Source: Paraconiothyrium sp. Pb-2020 (lineage: Eukaryota > Ascomycota > Dothideomycetes > Pleosporales > Didymosphaeriaceae). From it: DNA of 64,000 nucleotides. Below the pieces are notes generated by a model. That model saw only the letters and a program-made list of their open reading frames with translations. It searched no databases and was not told the origin of the DNA. The stretch's first letter is position 1, and each line of letters starts with the position of its first letter. The DNA lies in assembly GCA_022419385.1 (NCBI GenBank), contig JAJUBI010000002.1, positions 682,001-746,000 on the forward strand, read 5' to 3'. Position numbers and translations under genes: made by a program. Of this stretch, positions 33,801-43,721 are shown one piece after another.

Positions 33801-34681
33801 CACTGATGAGATTACGAAAGGGCGCATTCGGCAGTACAGCCAGTCTTCCTGCGGGCAGTCCAGGTGGGAGTCCGAGAAACTCGTCACCCATGGGCATGCA
33901 GTTTGTCCCGCGCACGGCAAGCCCAGCTGGGAATCGCATGCGGGTGCAGAATGAAGACTCTTTAGAGAGCGATGATTCTGCTGCTATATTGGAGAGCCTT
34001 AATGAGTCCGAAGAAGACGACCAAGCGCTCATGGACTCTGTCCACGAGGACTTTGGCGACGATGTCCTCGACGATGACGAGGCCTACGAGGAGCGCCCCG
34101 ACAGCCCAACATTGACGGCAAGCGATTATAATTCGCTATCCAGTCCAATGCCGCAGACGCATCTCCAGCCTCAACCTATCCCGCTCATGCCGCTGCATTC
34201 TCCGCCCGCTATACCCCCCGCCGGCGTCCCGCTTCCAATGTCGCCCGCCAACTACCCTCTCCACTCGCCCTCCTCCATTCCTCTCCCATCTCCGTCGAAT
34301 CTTCCTCTACCGACGTCCCCGCCCGCAGTGGGCCACCACTTCCAGCCTCCCCCGCCATTGACCCTGCACACGTCTTTCCACCCACCGCCCTCCACGACCT
34401 CACCACCCCTATCCTCGGCCACCGCAACGAACAGCTCTGCGCCACGCCGCCAGTCTCTCGGGCTGATCTCACCGATCAGCACAACCAGTCCTGCGACGCC
34501 GAGCGGCGGAGGCTGGAGAGCGAGCCACAGCAGGAAGGGCTCAGCTGCAGACAGTGTGGCCTATGTGCGCGAGCACGATGAGTGTGGAGAGGGAAGATGG
34601 GTGCTGGAACGTAGGAGGACGGCGGAGAGTGGCGAGTTGGAGTTGATTGGACGGGAGATTGTTGAAGGGGGGAGGATTTGA
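30851..34681 (+). CDS. Large, mostly disordered fungal protein of unknown function
   Basis: A single exon encodes 1276 aa, starting MAPFFSTKRNAAKRNASS. The sequence is dominated by Ser/Pro-rich disorder with poly-Pro runs (SPPPPPPQEF, SPPPPPPVLKEL) and several acidic patches (YDEYGMDDDFDMDGGYEEE). Two blocks look conserved in the Pezizomycotina family: LPKHLTSRASRFSFQIGG with the following charged helix (about residues 463-510), and the extreme C-terminus GRWVLERRRTAESGELELI. I recall relatives being labelled with AGC-kinase C-terminal domain names, but no kinase catalytic domain is present here. Many SP/TP sites suggest it is a phosphorylation target. Cellular role is not known to me. Confidence 0.85.
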   Translation: MAPFFSTKRNAAKRNASSLASPEPVSSPPAHSLSSPAQPGTDYLTSPRLADNAGYASSSPVSPFPPQLPPIPRVASKLNKGGNSSLLSPQHATNQGHGLAAGSVHAYNDTALRSPLPAMHNQVSPGHDARHPPARSPATGSQPMGLRPQGQSIAQVVDTAMQSETPPTAHSSTQQLAPSFISSSYSSFSKSQTSLMSGLSEKLSSTSKPSTPTGQPPKASKSRLRNPMSLLLRRRSGQTLEALHDEALVTQRSPSIVPPIPDNYDPSIRGRIVHDFSAPRPNRNFSYNNAYGNEQSKAEPSPPKIEREHTPVFTEHFDDDTSYEQSQAAIRAEQLANKDFLKRNSYVPEPTGHSPPPPPPQEFAKRSSYIAEPPTRSPPPPPPVLKELPSLPPVQTALPRTPHTEPNQDYASSVLSPVQETSSPSSPIDASAEITPRKRKSTKTPPSSRSRATSVTDPSFVPAGLPKHLTSRASRFSFQIGGGESAAQEKMMEERHIQKAAEKASKSEARMSTNSVGDDYDEYGMDDDFDMDGGYEEEIPMLGEEDEFGGGLGDQMLSPGMSAFDFSALSIQPNMNAMSPLGVNGELNTPIDANGQQIGFAMSEDTFQSMNPSAAGPTPGLQESYTNNGHGLGLMNLRPGQVPTANFSPAESPVDTSVEPTKSVTFTQAGLGDDLYFDDGLIEEQGDVDAVDFDEEVFDDPEGPLFDRKVKSPPAEELRNTLLSHPLEKLASETGYEADDDTLSKHLEISAPSLIHKTSTAQPKSDRNLNAYHSALAEAANRAEAQGRFARKASVDIGRSSPDADDSSSISNSRPSLVPDDGRFSQETTGFPPEDDGFGMSSSFDDYDYSEYDDLMDDEMMIAEANSEALANDDDGFYGQEFGFYAGPQGEALNAYGGYFGPSGVGRSVSGRNAMREPNLTPITERSEYSTRNSFISVRNLGDGTNSITSPGFMGQSLTSPALAQLARISPYGWRDEEDMSLDALMRLRKGAFGSTASLPAGSPGGSPRNSSPMGMQFVPRTASPAGNRMRVQNEDSLESDDSAAILESLNESEEDDQALMDSVHEDFGDDVLDDDEAYEERPDSPTLTASDYNSLSSPMPQTHLQPQPIPLMPLHSPPAIPPAGVPLPMSPANYPLHSPSSIPLPSPSNLPLPTSPPAVGHHFQPPPPLTLHTSFHPPPSTTSPPLSSATATNSSAPRRQSLGLISPISTTSPATPSGGGWRASHSRKGSAADSVAYVREHDECGEGRWVLERRRTAESGELELIGREIVEGGRI

Positions 34682-36951
34682 GAACGTCCTCTAGATTCAT
34701 TATTCTTTTGGTATGGAGTGGTTTGGGAGGTAGCCATTGCATTTTATGGCGTTTTAGCGATTTTTACTGCTTCTTCGGAAGGGAAGAAGAAGGAAGACTA
34801 GACTGATGACGATAGATACCCTAATAGCAGGTCTGGAGTTGGGTACGCGGGCATCGTTAGTTGAATGTATGCTTGAGTGATGCAGTGGGGCTCTTCTCGT
34901 GTGTGTGGCGTAAGTGACCTTGATTTGTTTTGCTATATGTATCTGTTGTGCGGGTCTGGGATCGTGAAGAAATTTGAATTTTCCGTTTGGTCCTCGCACA
35001 GGAGACAGCTTGAGGCGTGGAGCTGCCACCGAGCAGAGGGACAGCACGTGACAAGACCAACGCCAAGCGCCGACCCATATTTCGGCACGGGCCACTGTGG
35101 ACCGCAAGAAAATCGAAGTTGAGCTTCGAACTTTCTCTCCTGCAACACCACAACTCTGCGCACGCTCTCAACACGCAGTATGCCACCATGAAAGCTTCAT
35201 GGTACCTCGCGACGCGCTCCCTCCTTATGATGCCGAATCTTGCACTTCGGAAGGTACGCGCCGCGGGGTCTTGCACCAATTGGTGAGTTTCTTCTTTTCT
35301 CCAACCGCGGCCATCTACATGATGATACGAATAGCCATTTACAAACTAGAGTCTTTGATCTTTCGGGACATGAAACTCAAGCTTTGCACGTCAGTCTGAA
35401 AAGATTGGTCCAGCTGCTGTTTGTTGCAACCTTCTTGTGAGATCCACGCTGACCAGAAGCAGATGCATTAGATCTTCTTGTGATGATGACCTTAAAAGGC
35501 CTGCGATGGTACCTAATCAGGCGTTCCGCTCCAGCCTAGCCGCCTAGTAACACGGCGCTGGAGCTCTGTCATCCTCGGTACGTCGCCCTTCCTATCTTTC
35601 TTCGCGCTTTTATGATGAACAATCTGTGCTTCGGCACAGCTGGAATTACTGGCTTAGACTTAGGTCGGTGCCGAGAAATCTAGGCTGTTTTCTGATCTGC
35701 TTCCATCTATACGAACTCGTCTGCAATACTTTCATTGCTCTTTGCTAATACGCCTTCGTGCAGATTTAGTCTGAGCACACTGCTCTATCGGTACGCTTCA
35801 CCTCGCTCACTCCTTCCTACAGCCGCGCACCTTGATGAAATATCGGCACTGGGCACCGACAATTCTTGACGGATAAGCTCTTTTTGTGGCAGGCCTAGAA
35901 AACCTCGCCCACTGATCTTGCCAATACCCATTACACGTTGAGAACAACAGTGCGAGCTGCGCTGACAAGGCGTGAAGATGGACAGAATATTATACACGGC
36001 AGTGTGCCAGCAACCTTTGTGTGGTAAGGCTCCCTTCGCTCTTCCCCTTCCTATCTTATGAGGAGACCTCTTTAGATGACGAGTCTGACGGGATTCCCAC
36101 TGACGACACCATCTTTTTAATACCATTCATGCATAACTGAGCTTCAACTGCATCCTTTCATGTTGAATCACGATGGCAAGGCCTCAGCTGACTTGAATGC
36201 AGATCATCATGCCCTGCATACTGTACGACTCACCCATCTCCCTTGCTCCCCTGCACTGTGATGAATCGACGCAAACAATGACAAGCATATGTCCAAGCCT
36301 TGGCAAAGACGAGACTGTCACCTCTGATCTACGACACGATCCATGCGCTCTTGTAATTTCACGAGACGCTAACTAATACGACGCATAGATAACCTCGGGC
36401 TACAGTTGACTGATCGTGCATCTATTGTGTAAGCAACCTCCCTGTCTTCATTTCCTACGTTAAAAGATGAGTTTTCAATTTATCACGACGGTCTACCGAG
36501 CTACGGCAATGGTGATAATCGCCTGTGACAAGGCATGAGTCTGAAAAACTTCTTACCTCCTTCGATTTGCTTGCACTCCAAGAGGCCTTGCGCTGACGAT
36601 GTCTTGCAGAACCATGCTTTTGACTTTCTGTCGCACTTACTATGGTCCAGACGTCGCATCTGTGATAGTCGTAAATCTTGCTAAACTGTTTTCGCCTGTC
36701 GTAACAGTTCAGACTACAAGCATATCCATGAAGAAGCTGCCAATTCAACCAACAAAAACAACATTCATTGCCAGCTCAGGATATCATGTACTCCACTGTC
36801 TAAGAACTCTCGGTGTCCATCCTCATGGCTTAAGTCGGTCATAACATGACTCCGCGTCACCTTGTGGCCATCATCATCGGACGCACATGTCGTTGTCCTA
36901 TAGATGATGCGAAATGTTTCCGCTCTTCCAACATAGCAACGATAGCATAGC
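34682..36951. other. Long gene-poor stretch
   Basis: This 2.3-kb stretch has no supported gene. Short frames occur on both strands but none shows family similarity, a signal peptide or convincing splice structure. It could include long 3' and 5' untranslated regions or a non-coding transcript. Confidence 0.5.
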
Positions 36952-37285
36952 TCAGTACAATCCAATCGTAATATCTCCGCGTATCCGTGCCGTCAAGTGA
37001 ATCTCCGCCTCCAAGTCGAGTTTGATACCTAGGAGCAAAGCAGCGTCCTTCAGCTTGCCGTTGTCGTCAACGGGACCCTTAACAATGGATCCTGCGGGGC
37101 GATTGAGGCTCGAGGATGATGGTGCCTGGGGTAGACCACTGCCACCGACGTTGGCAGAGATCTTGCGGCCGCCGGAAGCTTGGCCATCATCGGAGTCGCT
37201 CATGTAGCCAGCGGGACGGGTTGCGGTGTCACTATCGCTGTCAATATCCACTCCATGGAGAAGTCCGCCAGGTCACTCACGACAT
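36952..37285 (-). CDS. Small acidic conserved fungal protein
   Basis: Exons 37285-37281 (only 5 nt, ATGTC) and 37237-36952 encode 96 aa. Exon 2 alone opens at a GTG. The 43-bp intron starts GTGAGT, ends TTGACAG, and places the ATG so that the protein begins MSDSDTATRPAGYMSDSDDG. The middle is Gly/Ser/Pro-rich. The C-terminus LGIKLDLEAEIHLTARIRGD is strongly patterned and ends in TIGLY, resembling small proteins conserved in filamentous fungi and lacking an assigned function. The tiny first exon is an inference from splice signals and phase. No membrane segment or signal peptide is present. Confidence 0.7.
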
Positions 37286-38268
37286 TGTGAATGTGATTTA
37301 GAAGTGAATTAGAACCGAGGAGGTATTCGCGAGATTGGTAGTGAGTGGATTGTCGAAATGAAGGGCGTCCTGGCCGCTTTTAGTTGCTTTTGCTGGTTGG
37401 TGATGTGGTGAGAAACAGATCAACTGTCTGGAGTTTTAATCTACTGCGCTCGATGGGAGCCTTAAGTATTTGCTTCAGCCGTAAGGTTGTCTACACTGTA
37501 CGTCCCGCGTTGTATTAGCAGCATGCTGCACAGACGAACGCCTCCTACCGAAGCGGTCGTGCTGGCGATGTGCGTTGTCGCCAAATGCGCCATGCATGTG
37601 CTCGAAACAGCATTTGTGGCACTTGCGGGTTTCGGCAAGCGGAGATGGTTCGTCTTTGGGGTCAACGTTGGGGAATAACGCTGCTCACGTGTTGCGAGTC
37701 GTCCTGAAACGGGCGGGACCGGCAGGGGCACGCTGTGTTTGGGGTGCTCTCGCACCATTATCAGCTCATCTTTGTGCAGTCTGGATCTTGGGATTTGCGT
37801 TCTGGTTGAATGCGTGCCGCGAGTTGGTCAATGGGGTATATGCGCACGTTGGCTTCTGCATGTGCTGTGTGTGAATTCACATCGCAACATTGTGGCAATG
37901 GGAGCACGGCTATTGCGAGGAGTTTCGAAGGTACATGTCAGGCCATCGGCGGCAAGCGATGAAGCTTTCAGTCGCATCTGGGTAGGAATCTTGCTCTAGC
38001 TGTCGGATTGAAGGGATAATTTTTGAGGGTCGATGTGCTCAATCGAGGTGGACAAGGGCCACTGAAACATTTCCTCTGGATGCTGATCGGTTGGTTGACA
38101 GACACCGTCTCACTTCCAGCGGACGGATGGAGGGCATCAACTCTCAACCACTTGTCGGAGCAGTTGGGTGCGCTGGATCGAGTTGTATGCTCATTGCGGG
38201 TTGCCAACCCGACATGAACGATCCCTGTGACGACTTCTTTCTAGCTCTTACTTGACATCGTCCCTACG
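37286..38268. promoter_or_regulatory. Divergent intergenic region
   Basis: This 983-bp region lies between divergently transcribed genes (36952-37285, - and 38269-40566, +). No additional gene is recognised. Confidence 0.45.
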
Positions 38269-39180
38269 ATGGTTCTTTCTATCCTCGTTGCCATTGTAGC
38301 CGCGCCGGCACTTCTTGGTACACAGGAAGCTATCCGACAATCGCAGTCCAAAGAAAAGAGGGAAGAGCACCGCGCACGGCGGTGCAACCTTGTAGCCTCA
38401 TGTGTCAAATCTTCCTTACGAAGCCGAGAGATCAATGGTCGACCTATTGTGCTCAAAGACGGGAAATTGTGGATTGATACCGGGACCAGCGACGGAGGCG
38501 CTTATGGACATCCTTTCGCTGGGTACTATCTGCCCTACCCAGACACGAAATATGAGGGACTCGTGACTACCATCACCGATGTAGCGCCAATCATGAACTG
38601 GATCTATGTCGACAAAGATACGTATGAAGTCAAGTACGGCGTCCGCCTTGACGCGCAACCCAACCTCATAGGCCCTTTTGACTGCACGAGACAAGACCGG
38701 CGGCTCACCTTCGATGGTTGGGAAGGTTTCTGCGCGGTCGAAGAGTTCCCCACTCTTTGGGCGCTCTACTTTGACAGAGACGACGATGGCCTCAAATCGA
38801 AAGTCGCGGAGGGAACGCGCGTGCTTGAAATCGAACTGACAAGGAAGGAGAAGAGATGGAAGAAAGACGGCGAAGAGAGGCAACAAGACCAGACTACGAA
38901 GCGAGCTGTAGAAACAAAGGAAGATGCGCCTGTTGATCAGCCGATTACAGCGCAACCTGAATTGAGCCCGCCTGGTGCAGGCGCACCGAACGAAGAAAAG
39001 GCCCCAGAGCCGTTGAAGCCGTTTAAATTGCCGAAGAGTATCTTTAGTGATCCGCCCAGACCGTTGTTCTTTGAGCAGGAGATGTCACAACCGAGGTCGC
39101 CGCCACCAGCATATTGCCAAGAGGAACCCGCGATGCCCCTTCCGATAGAGGATATTGCGTTGCCTCCAGCTCCTACAGCG

Positions 39181-39212
<32 letters not shown>

Positions 39213-40566
39213 AAGATCTTCTCTTCCAGCTACACAGGATTCTGTTGGACGGCGTCGGGAAACGCCACCACAGCCGCCGCAGAAAGCTACGCCTCCAGAA
39301 AGAACATACAGAGAAAGTGCATTTGAAACACCACGGCAAGCCCCAGCGCCCCCTGTTCGCGCCATTCAGCAAACAACGCCCATTGCTCCACCCCCTCTGA
39401 AGGTATCTCCACCGACTGACAAGCGTCCAACACCCAAGCTTAATCGAATGAGTGGTACACGAGCAATGTCCCAAGCGCAAATGTTTGAATCCTGGGCCAT
39501 GGGACAGCCTCCCAAGAACGAGACTACGTTCAAAAAAGCTGAATCTCGTCCAATAAGTGATGCTGCATTCGTCTCTGATCCTCCTTCAGACTACTCGGAT
39601 CCATCCAACGTTGACGAGAATGAGATACTGCAGATGTACGGAGAACTCAAGGTTTCAACGCCATTGGTATCTACCCCGCCGCAACTTGAAAAGACACAGT
39701 TGCAGCCAAGTTCCCCGCTCACTTCGTCCGACCCCGCTGTATTCGCAAGGCTTTCTTCAGGGTCGTCCACTACTTCTGATCCAGCGGTAGTAAAGGACGA
39801 ACCTGGCGAACAAGGGTTGTTGCAGCGGAAGACATCCATCAAGGAGATGTCGACAATTGCACCCAAGGGACCTTTGCCTCCGCTACCGACGGGAGTGTTT
39901 AGAGGAAACAGTCAGCGGCGCAGTTCAACCGATCGAGAACCTTCCGGGTCAGCACCACTGAATCGTCGGCAAGGGTCGACGTCTTCACGCAATCGAGATG
40001 TATCTCCATATCAACAGCGACGACCAAGTGCCACTACGTCGCGAGACTCACCAAGTACCCGAACTGCCAGGATTCCCGCTTCAAGAGAGTCACCTGCACC
40101 ACGCGACCGAAATGACTCAATGTCCTCACAATCACGGCGCGGTGAAACCCTCAGGTCATCACCAATCCCACGACGAATAGTAGACCCTCCTTTGCAACGC
40201 GGCGAGCGACCCTCTCCTAGACCACTAGCTCGCACAAACACAGCATCAGTTCGCAACGGCGTCGACCGCAGTAGAACAACGTCGAGCCTGTATCGCGAGA
40301 TTGATGATATGGTCAATACGGGCAGGAATAGGAGTGGCAGCGCAGTGAGCAACGCGAGCATAAGTAATACGAGTAGTAGTAGAAGAAATGTTTCGAGGAA
40401 TGAAGATAGAGAGCCGCCGTTGAGACGGACTGTGACCACGCGAGAACCGCCTAGCGGGTCTAGCGGACGGCGCAACGAGAGCGGTAGGTCGACGACTGAG
40501 CGGACGAGGGAAGGTACTAAAGGTTTTGCCAGGAGGGGGGAGAGAGAGGCTGAGAGAAGGATTTGA
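38269..40566 (+). CDS. Conserved fungal protein with folded N-terminus and disordered tail
   Basis: A single exon encodes 765 aa. It begins with a hydrophobic stretch (MVLSILVAIVAAPALLG) that could be a signal anchor. About 200 residues of folded-looking sequence follow: GRPIVLKDGKLWIDTGT, YGHPFAGYYLPYPDTKYEG, IYVDKDTYEVKYGVRLDAQ, LTFDGWEGFCAVEEFPTLW and ALYFDRDDDGL. These blocks recur in Pezizomycotina proteins of unknown function. The remaining 550 residues are Pro/Ser/Arg-rich and disordered, with an EP dipeptide run (39180-39210) and many RxxS-type sites near the C-terminus. I do not recognise an enzymatic motif. A role at a membrane or as a scaffold would be guesswork. Confidence 0.85.
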
Positions 40567-41375
40567 GGTTGCACCTTAGGCTCGACCTGTGCTCGATAAT
40601 TGTGGTATCTCAAACCCATCATAGCTCTTGATCGGGTGAGAGCAAACCAAAAATTGACGATACAGCTCTTAGTGAGGTATTCGTGCAAACCTCATTCACT
40701 CAGTTCATTGTCTGCGGACATTGCTTAAAGCAAACATGTGAAGACCCATTTTGGTGTTGAAGTCATGCATCATCCTAATCCACGCTAGCGTCCTGCCTCC
40801 ATCCCTGTGCCTTCCATCTTCCATCTCAAATTCCATGAGCCTCATCCCTCAATTCGGTTCTCCACGTCGGAGCTAAGGCCCCCGTACCTGTCTCAGCATG
40901 TGCTTTTCGGCACATCTCGCCATGTGCACGCGCCCTCACAGATCTGAAACTCGAACCACCAAGACCCGTTGGAGCTCTGTAACCGCTTCACTGGCGTCTG
41001 AAATCCCCCGGGCGTGAGCGCTCACGCGACTTGCGTGCACTCTGAGGCGTTTGTGTTTAGAGGCTCTAGTAGGCGGAGTGGTGCGCGCATAATGATGCAT
41101 CAGCGGGGAAAGGTGCCGATTTGAGCTTCGTATCTAGGGATCCCCCAACATTTTGCGATGCGTCGGCTCTGATAACGCACCGCTGGTGGCTGGTTACTTC
41201 AATTTGCTTCACTTTGGGACCCTGGAGAGACGACGCCACGACATTCTTGAGAAGAAGCTGAGCTTCGCTAGGGCACCTACCGCAGGACGAGAACGAATTA
41301 CGACTTCTTACGACTTAATGTGTATATGAACATCTGGCTCTTGTTGGTACTCAATAAGCAGAAGGCTTCGCTAAA
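40567..41375. other. Intergenic stretch
   Basis: This 809-bp stretch lies between two same-strand genes and holds the promoter of the 41376 gene. Nothing else is recognised. Confidence 0.45.
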
Positions 41376-43254
41376 ATGAGCTCCTCAGCCCGTCTATATG
41401 AACGCCTCGACCAGATACCGGATGACCCTAAGGACCCGGAGAGCTTGGAGGATGTTGTTGTGTGTGCCTTTGGAGCTTTCGAGCGCTATTATGTGTGTTG
41501 GAAGACCAGAGGAGGCGCATATCGACAAGGTGTGTAGTCCACAGCTTTTTATGATGCTGCCAAATAACGCTAACGTTCTCTGAGACGGCTACGATTTACC
41601 GTCCGATTTGAAAGAATTTCTCTTCGCAAAGGCCGACGAACGAGATTATGCAAGCTTGCAAGTGGTATTCGGTCGCGGGAACGAGTTCTTCGCGTCAGAT
41701 AACAATGGCAAATTAGAATACAAAGAGCCGGAACCGGAGAAGAAAGAACCTACGCCAGAGGAGCTGGTGGACAAGCGGGCCCTTAGAAGAACGAGGACCA
41801 TATCTTTCATGCGACCGCGCTCCGATGAGAGCAACAGACAGAACTTCCTTGATCTAGAGTCACAGTCGCCCGTGTCAAGTAGAAGATCATCTCTGATCAA
41901 CGGACGACCACCCAGTCTATCGCTCTCATTTCGATCAAACTCAGACGCCTCGTTGCATTCGCTAAATTCGCAACCGGATTCTCGGGCACCGAGCGCATCG
42001 CACACAAGGCTGAGCTCGGATTCTTCGACGAGCTCACAGCTTTCGTCACGGCCTTCAAGCAATCAGACTACAAGCCCATCCAGGCCATCCTCATACTCGG
42101 AAAGCAAAAACGATGATGCGACAAACGAGTTTGTCGAATATGATACACCAATCGCTCTCCCACCCATACCCCAGTCTACTCAGTCCACAAAGAGATTACG
42201 ACCATTAAGTATGTCCTTCAAAGGCGGGCTTATTCCACGAATCCCAGAAGGAAAGCAAGTTCCACAACAGACCCCTTCACCACCACCTCCTTTACCACCC
42301 GTACCATCTGTACCTACTTCATCAAACTCGACACCTGCGAGGCTGTGGTCGGCGGCAAGGCTATGGACATCGAAATCAGAATCCACGTCGTCGTCATCAT
42401 CACCCGGAGTGCAGCCTCTCCAACTTATACAACGGACAGTCCAGCAGCCGCCTGCTACGCGTTCAATTTCGCCGCCGTTCCAATTACCAGACCAGACTGA
42501 GTCACCCATGGCAGCTGAGGAGCCGCGCCCGGTATTAGCACCAGCAAAAGCCAACGTCGCAGCTCAAATGTCTCCTGTTACAACTAATTTTGTACCACTG
42601 TCTCTTCACCTGAGCAAATCAAGCGTAACCACAACACCAGTCTCGCCAGTCGCAGCGCCAATCATCGAAACCCCACCAGCTCCAACGCTATCCATACAAA
42701 TTATCAGCACCACTGTACAAACATCACCAATCTCACCTACTTCAGCGCATGTCGCCGTGACCGCCGCACTAATCCCTCCTCCGGTCTTGTCCATGCACTT
42801 CTCCGCCATCTCAACAACACCAATCGAAGCTCCACCGCTACCAGGTCCAGTAGCAAATTCAACACCCGTACCAGTGTCGTTATCAACATGCTCGACGTCA
42901 ACGCAGACCTCACCCCCAACCTCTCCCCTCCGCACTGCCCTCGGGCCCCTCCGCATCAACACCGGCGTCGCCGCACCATCGTTTCCCCAACACTCCTACA
43001 GCTTCAGCACGTCATCGTCCGTGCAGGACATAGAAACACCGCAAGATTATCCGCAAGACGGCGAATATTACGAGCAGGCCTACTATGAGCCACCTCCAGT
43101 GTTTATGGGGCGTATGATGGATTATTACAGCAAGCCGGGGTATCAGCTGGGATCGAGTCTGTTCGGGGGCTATCATGCGAGAGAGCCGGTGATTGAGGGC
43201 GAAGGAGAAGGGGGGCTAACTGAGTGGGAGAGGGCGAATGGAAGGGGTTACTAG
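41376..43254 (+). CDS. Fungal protein with conserved N-terminal block and disordered tail
   Basis: Two exons, 41376-41529 and 41585-43254, encode 607 aa. The 55-bp intron begins GTGTGT, contains GCTAAC and joins AYRQ to DGYDLPSDLKEF. Residues 1-110 form the conserved part: MSSSARLYERLDQIPDDP, AFERYYVCWKTRGG, YDLPSDLKEFLF, and YASLQVVFGRGNEFFASDN with a following KLEYKEPEPEKKE. Relatives in Pezizomycotina share this block and no function is known to me. The remainder is Ser/Thr/Pro-rich low complexity, ending in an acidic segment with several tyrosines (YPQDGEYYEQAYYEPP). The orientation is convergent with the second GTPase gene. Confidence 0.85.
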
Positions 43255-43721
43255 GGGTTGGGCGTAGTGATAGGTTGGAAGTATCTGTAATGAGTATTGG
43301 TAGGAGATTGGTGTATTGGTTACTTGGTTGGCGTCGTTTGCGCACGGAAGATACCTGCGCATGTTACTCGTTTGTAGGAATAACACTGAAATTCGAGCAA
43401 TTTCACTTCATTCTCGTCAAGAAGTGCCTAATGGGCTGATGAACTTGAGCGTCAAGTTAAGATGCTCGTCGGCCGCTACAAACTCGGATTGTCTTCTGTA
43501 TCTGCAGATCGATGCATCTCTTGTGGTTATTAACGCAATGGTGCGGGAAAATTTTGTTCAGACGCCACATGTAGTCCTTGGCCATGAAAGGAGTCAAACC
43601 ATCCGCCATACTCAAATATCTTCCACCCCAAGCGTGACCGCGTTGAGTGTAGCAGAAACCAATCCCGTGTACATTCAAATGAACGGATCAAGAAGCAAAG
43701 ACCACTCACTTGGACCAGCAC
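43255..43721. other. Convergent intergenic spacer
   Basis: This 467-bp stretch lies between two convergent 3' ends. Nothing is recognised. Confidence 0.5.
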
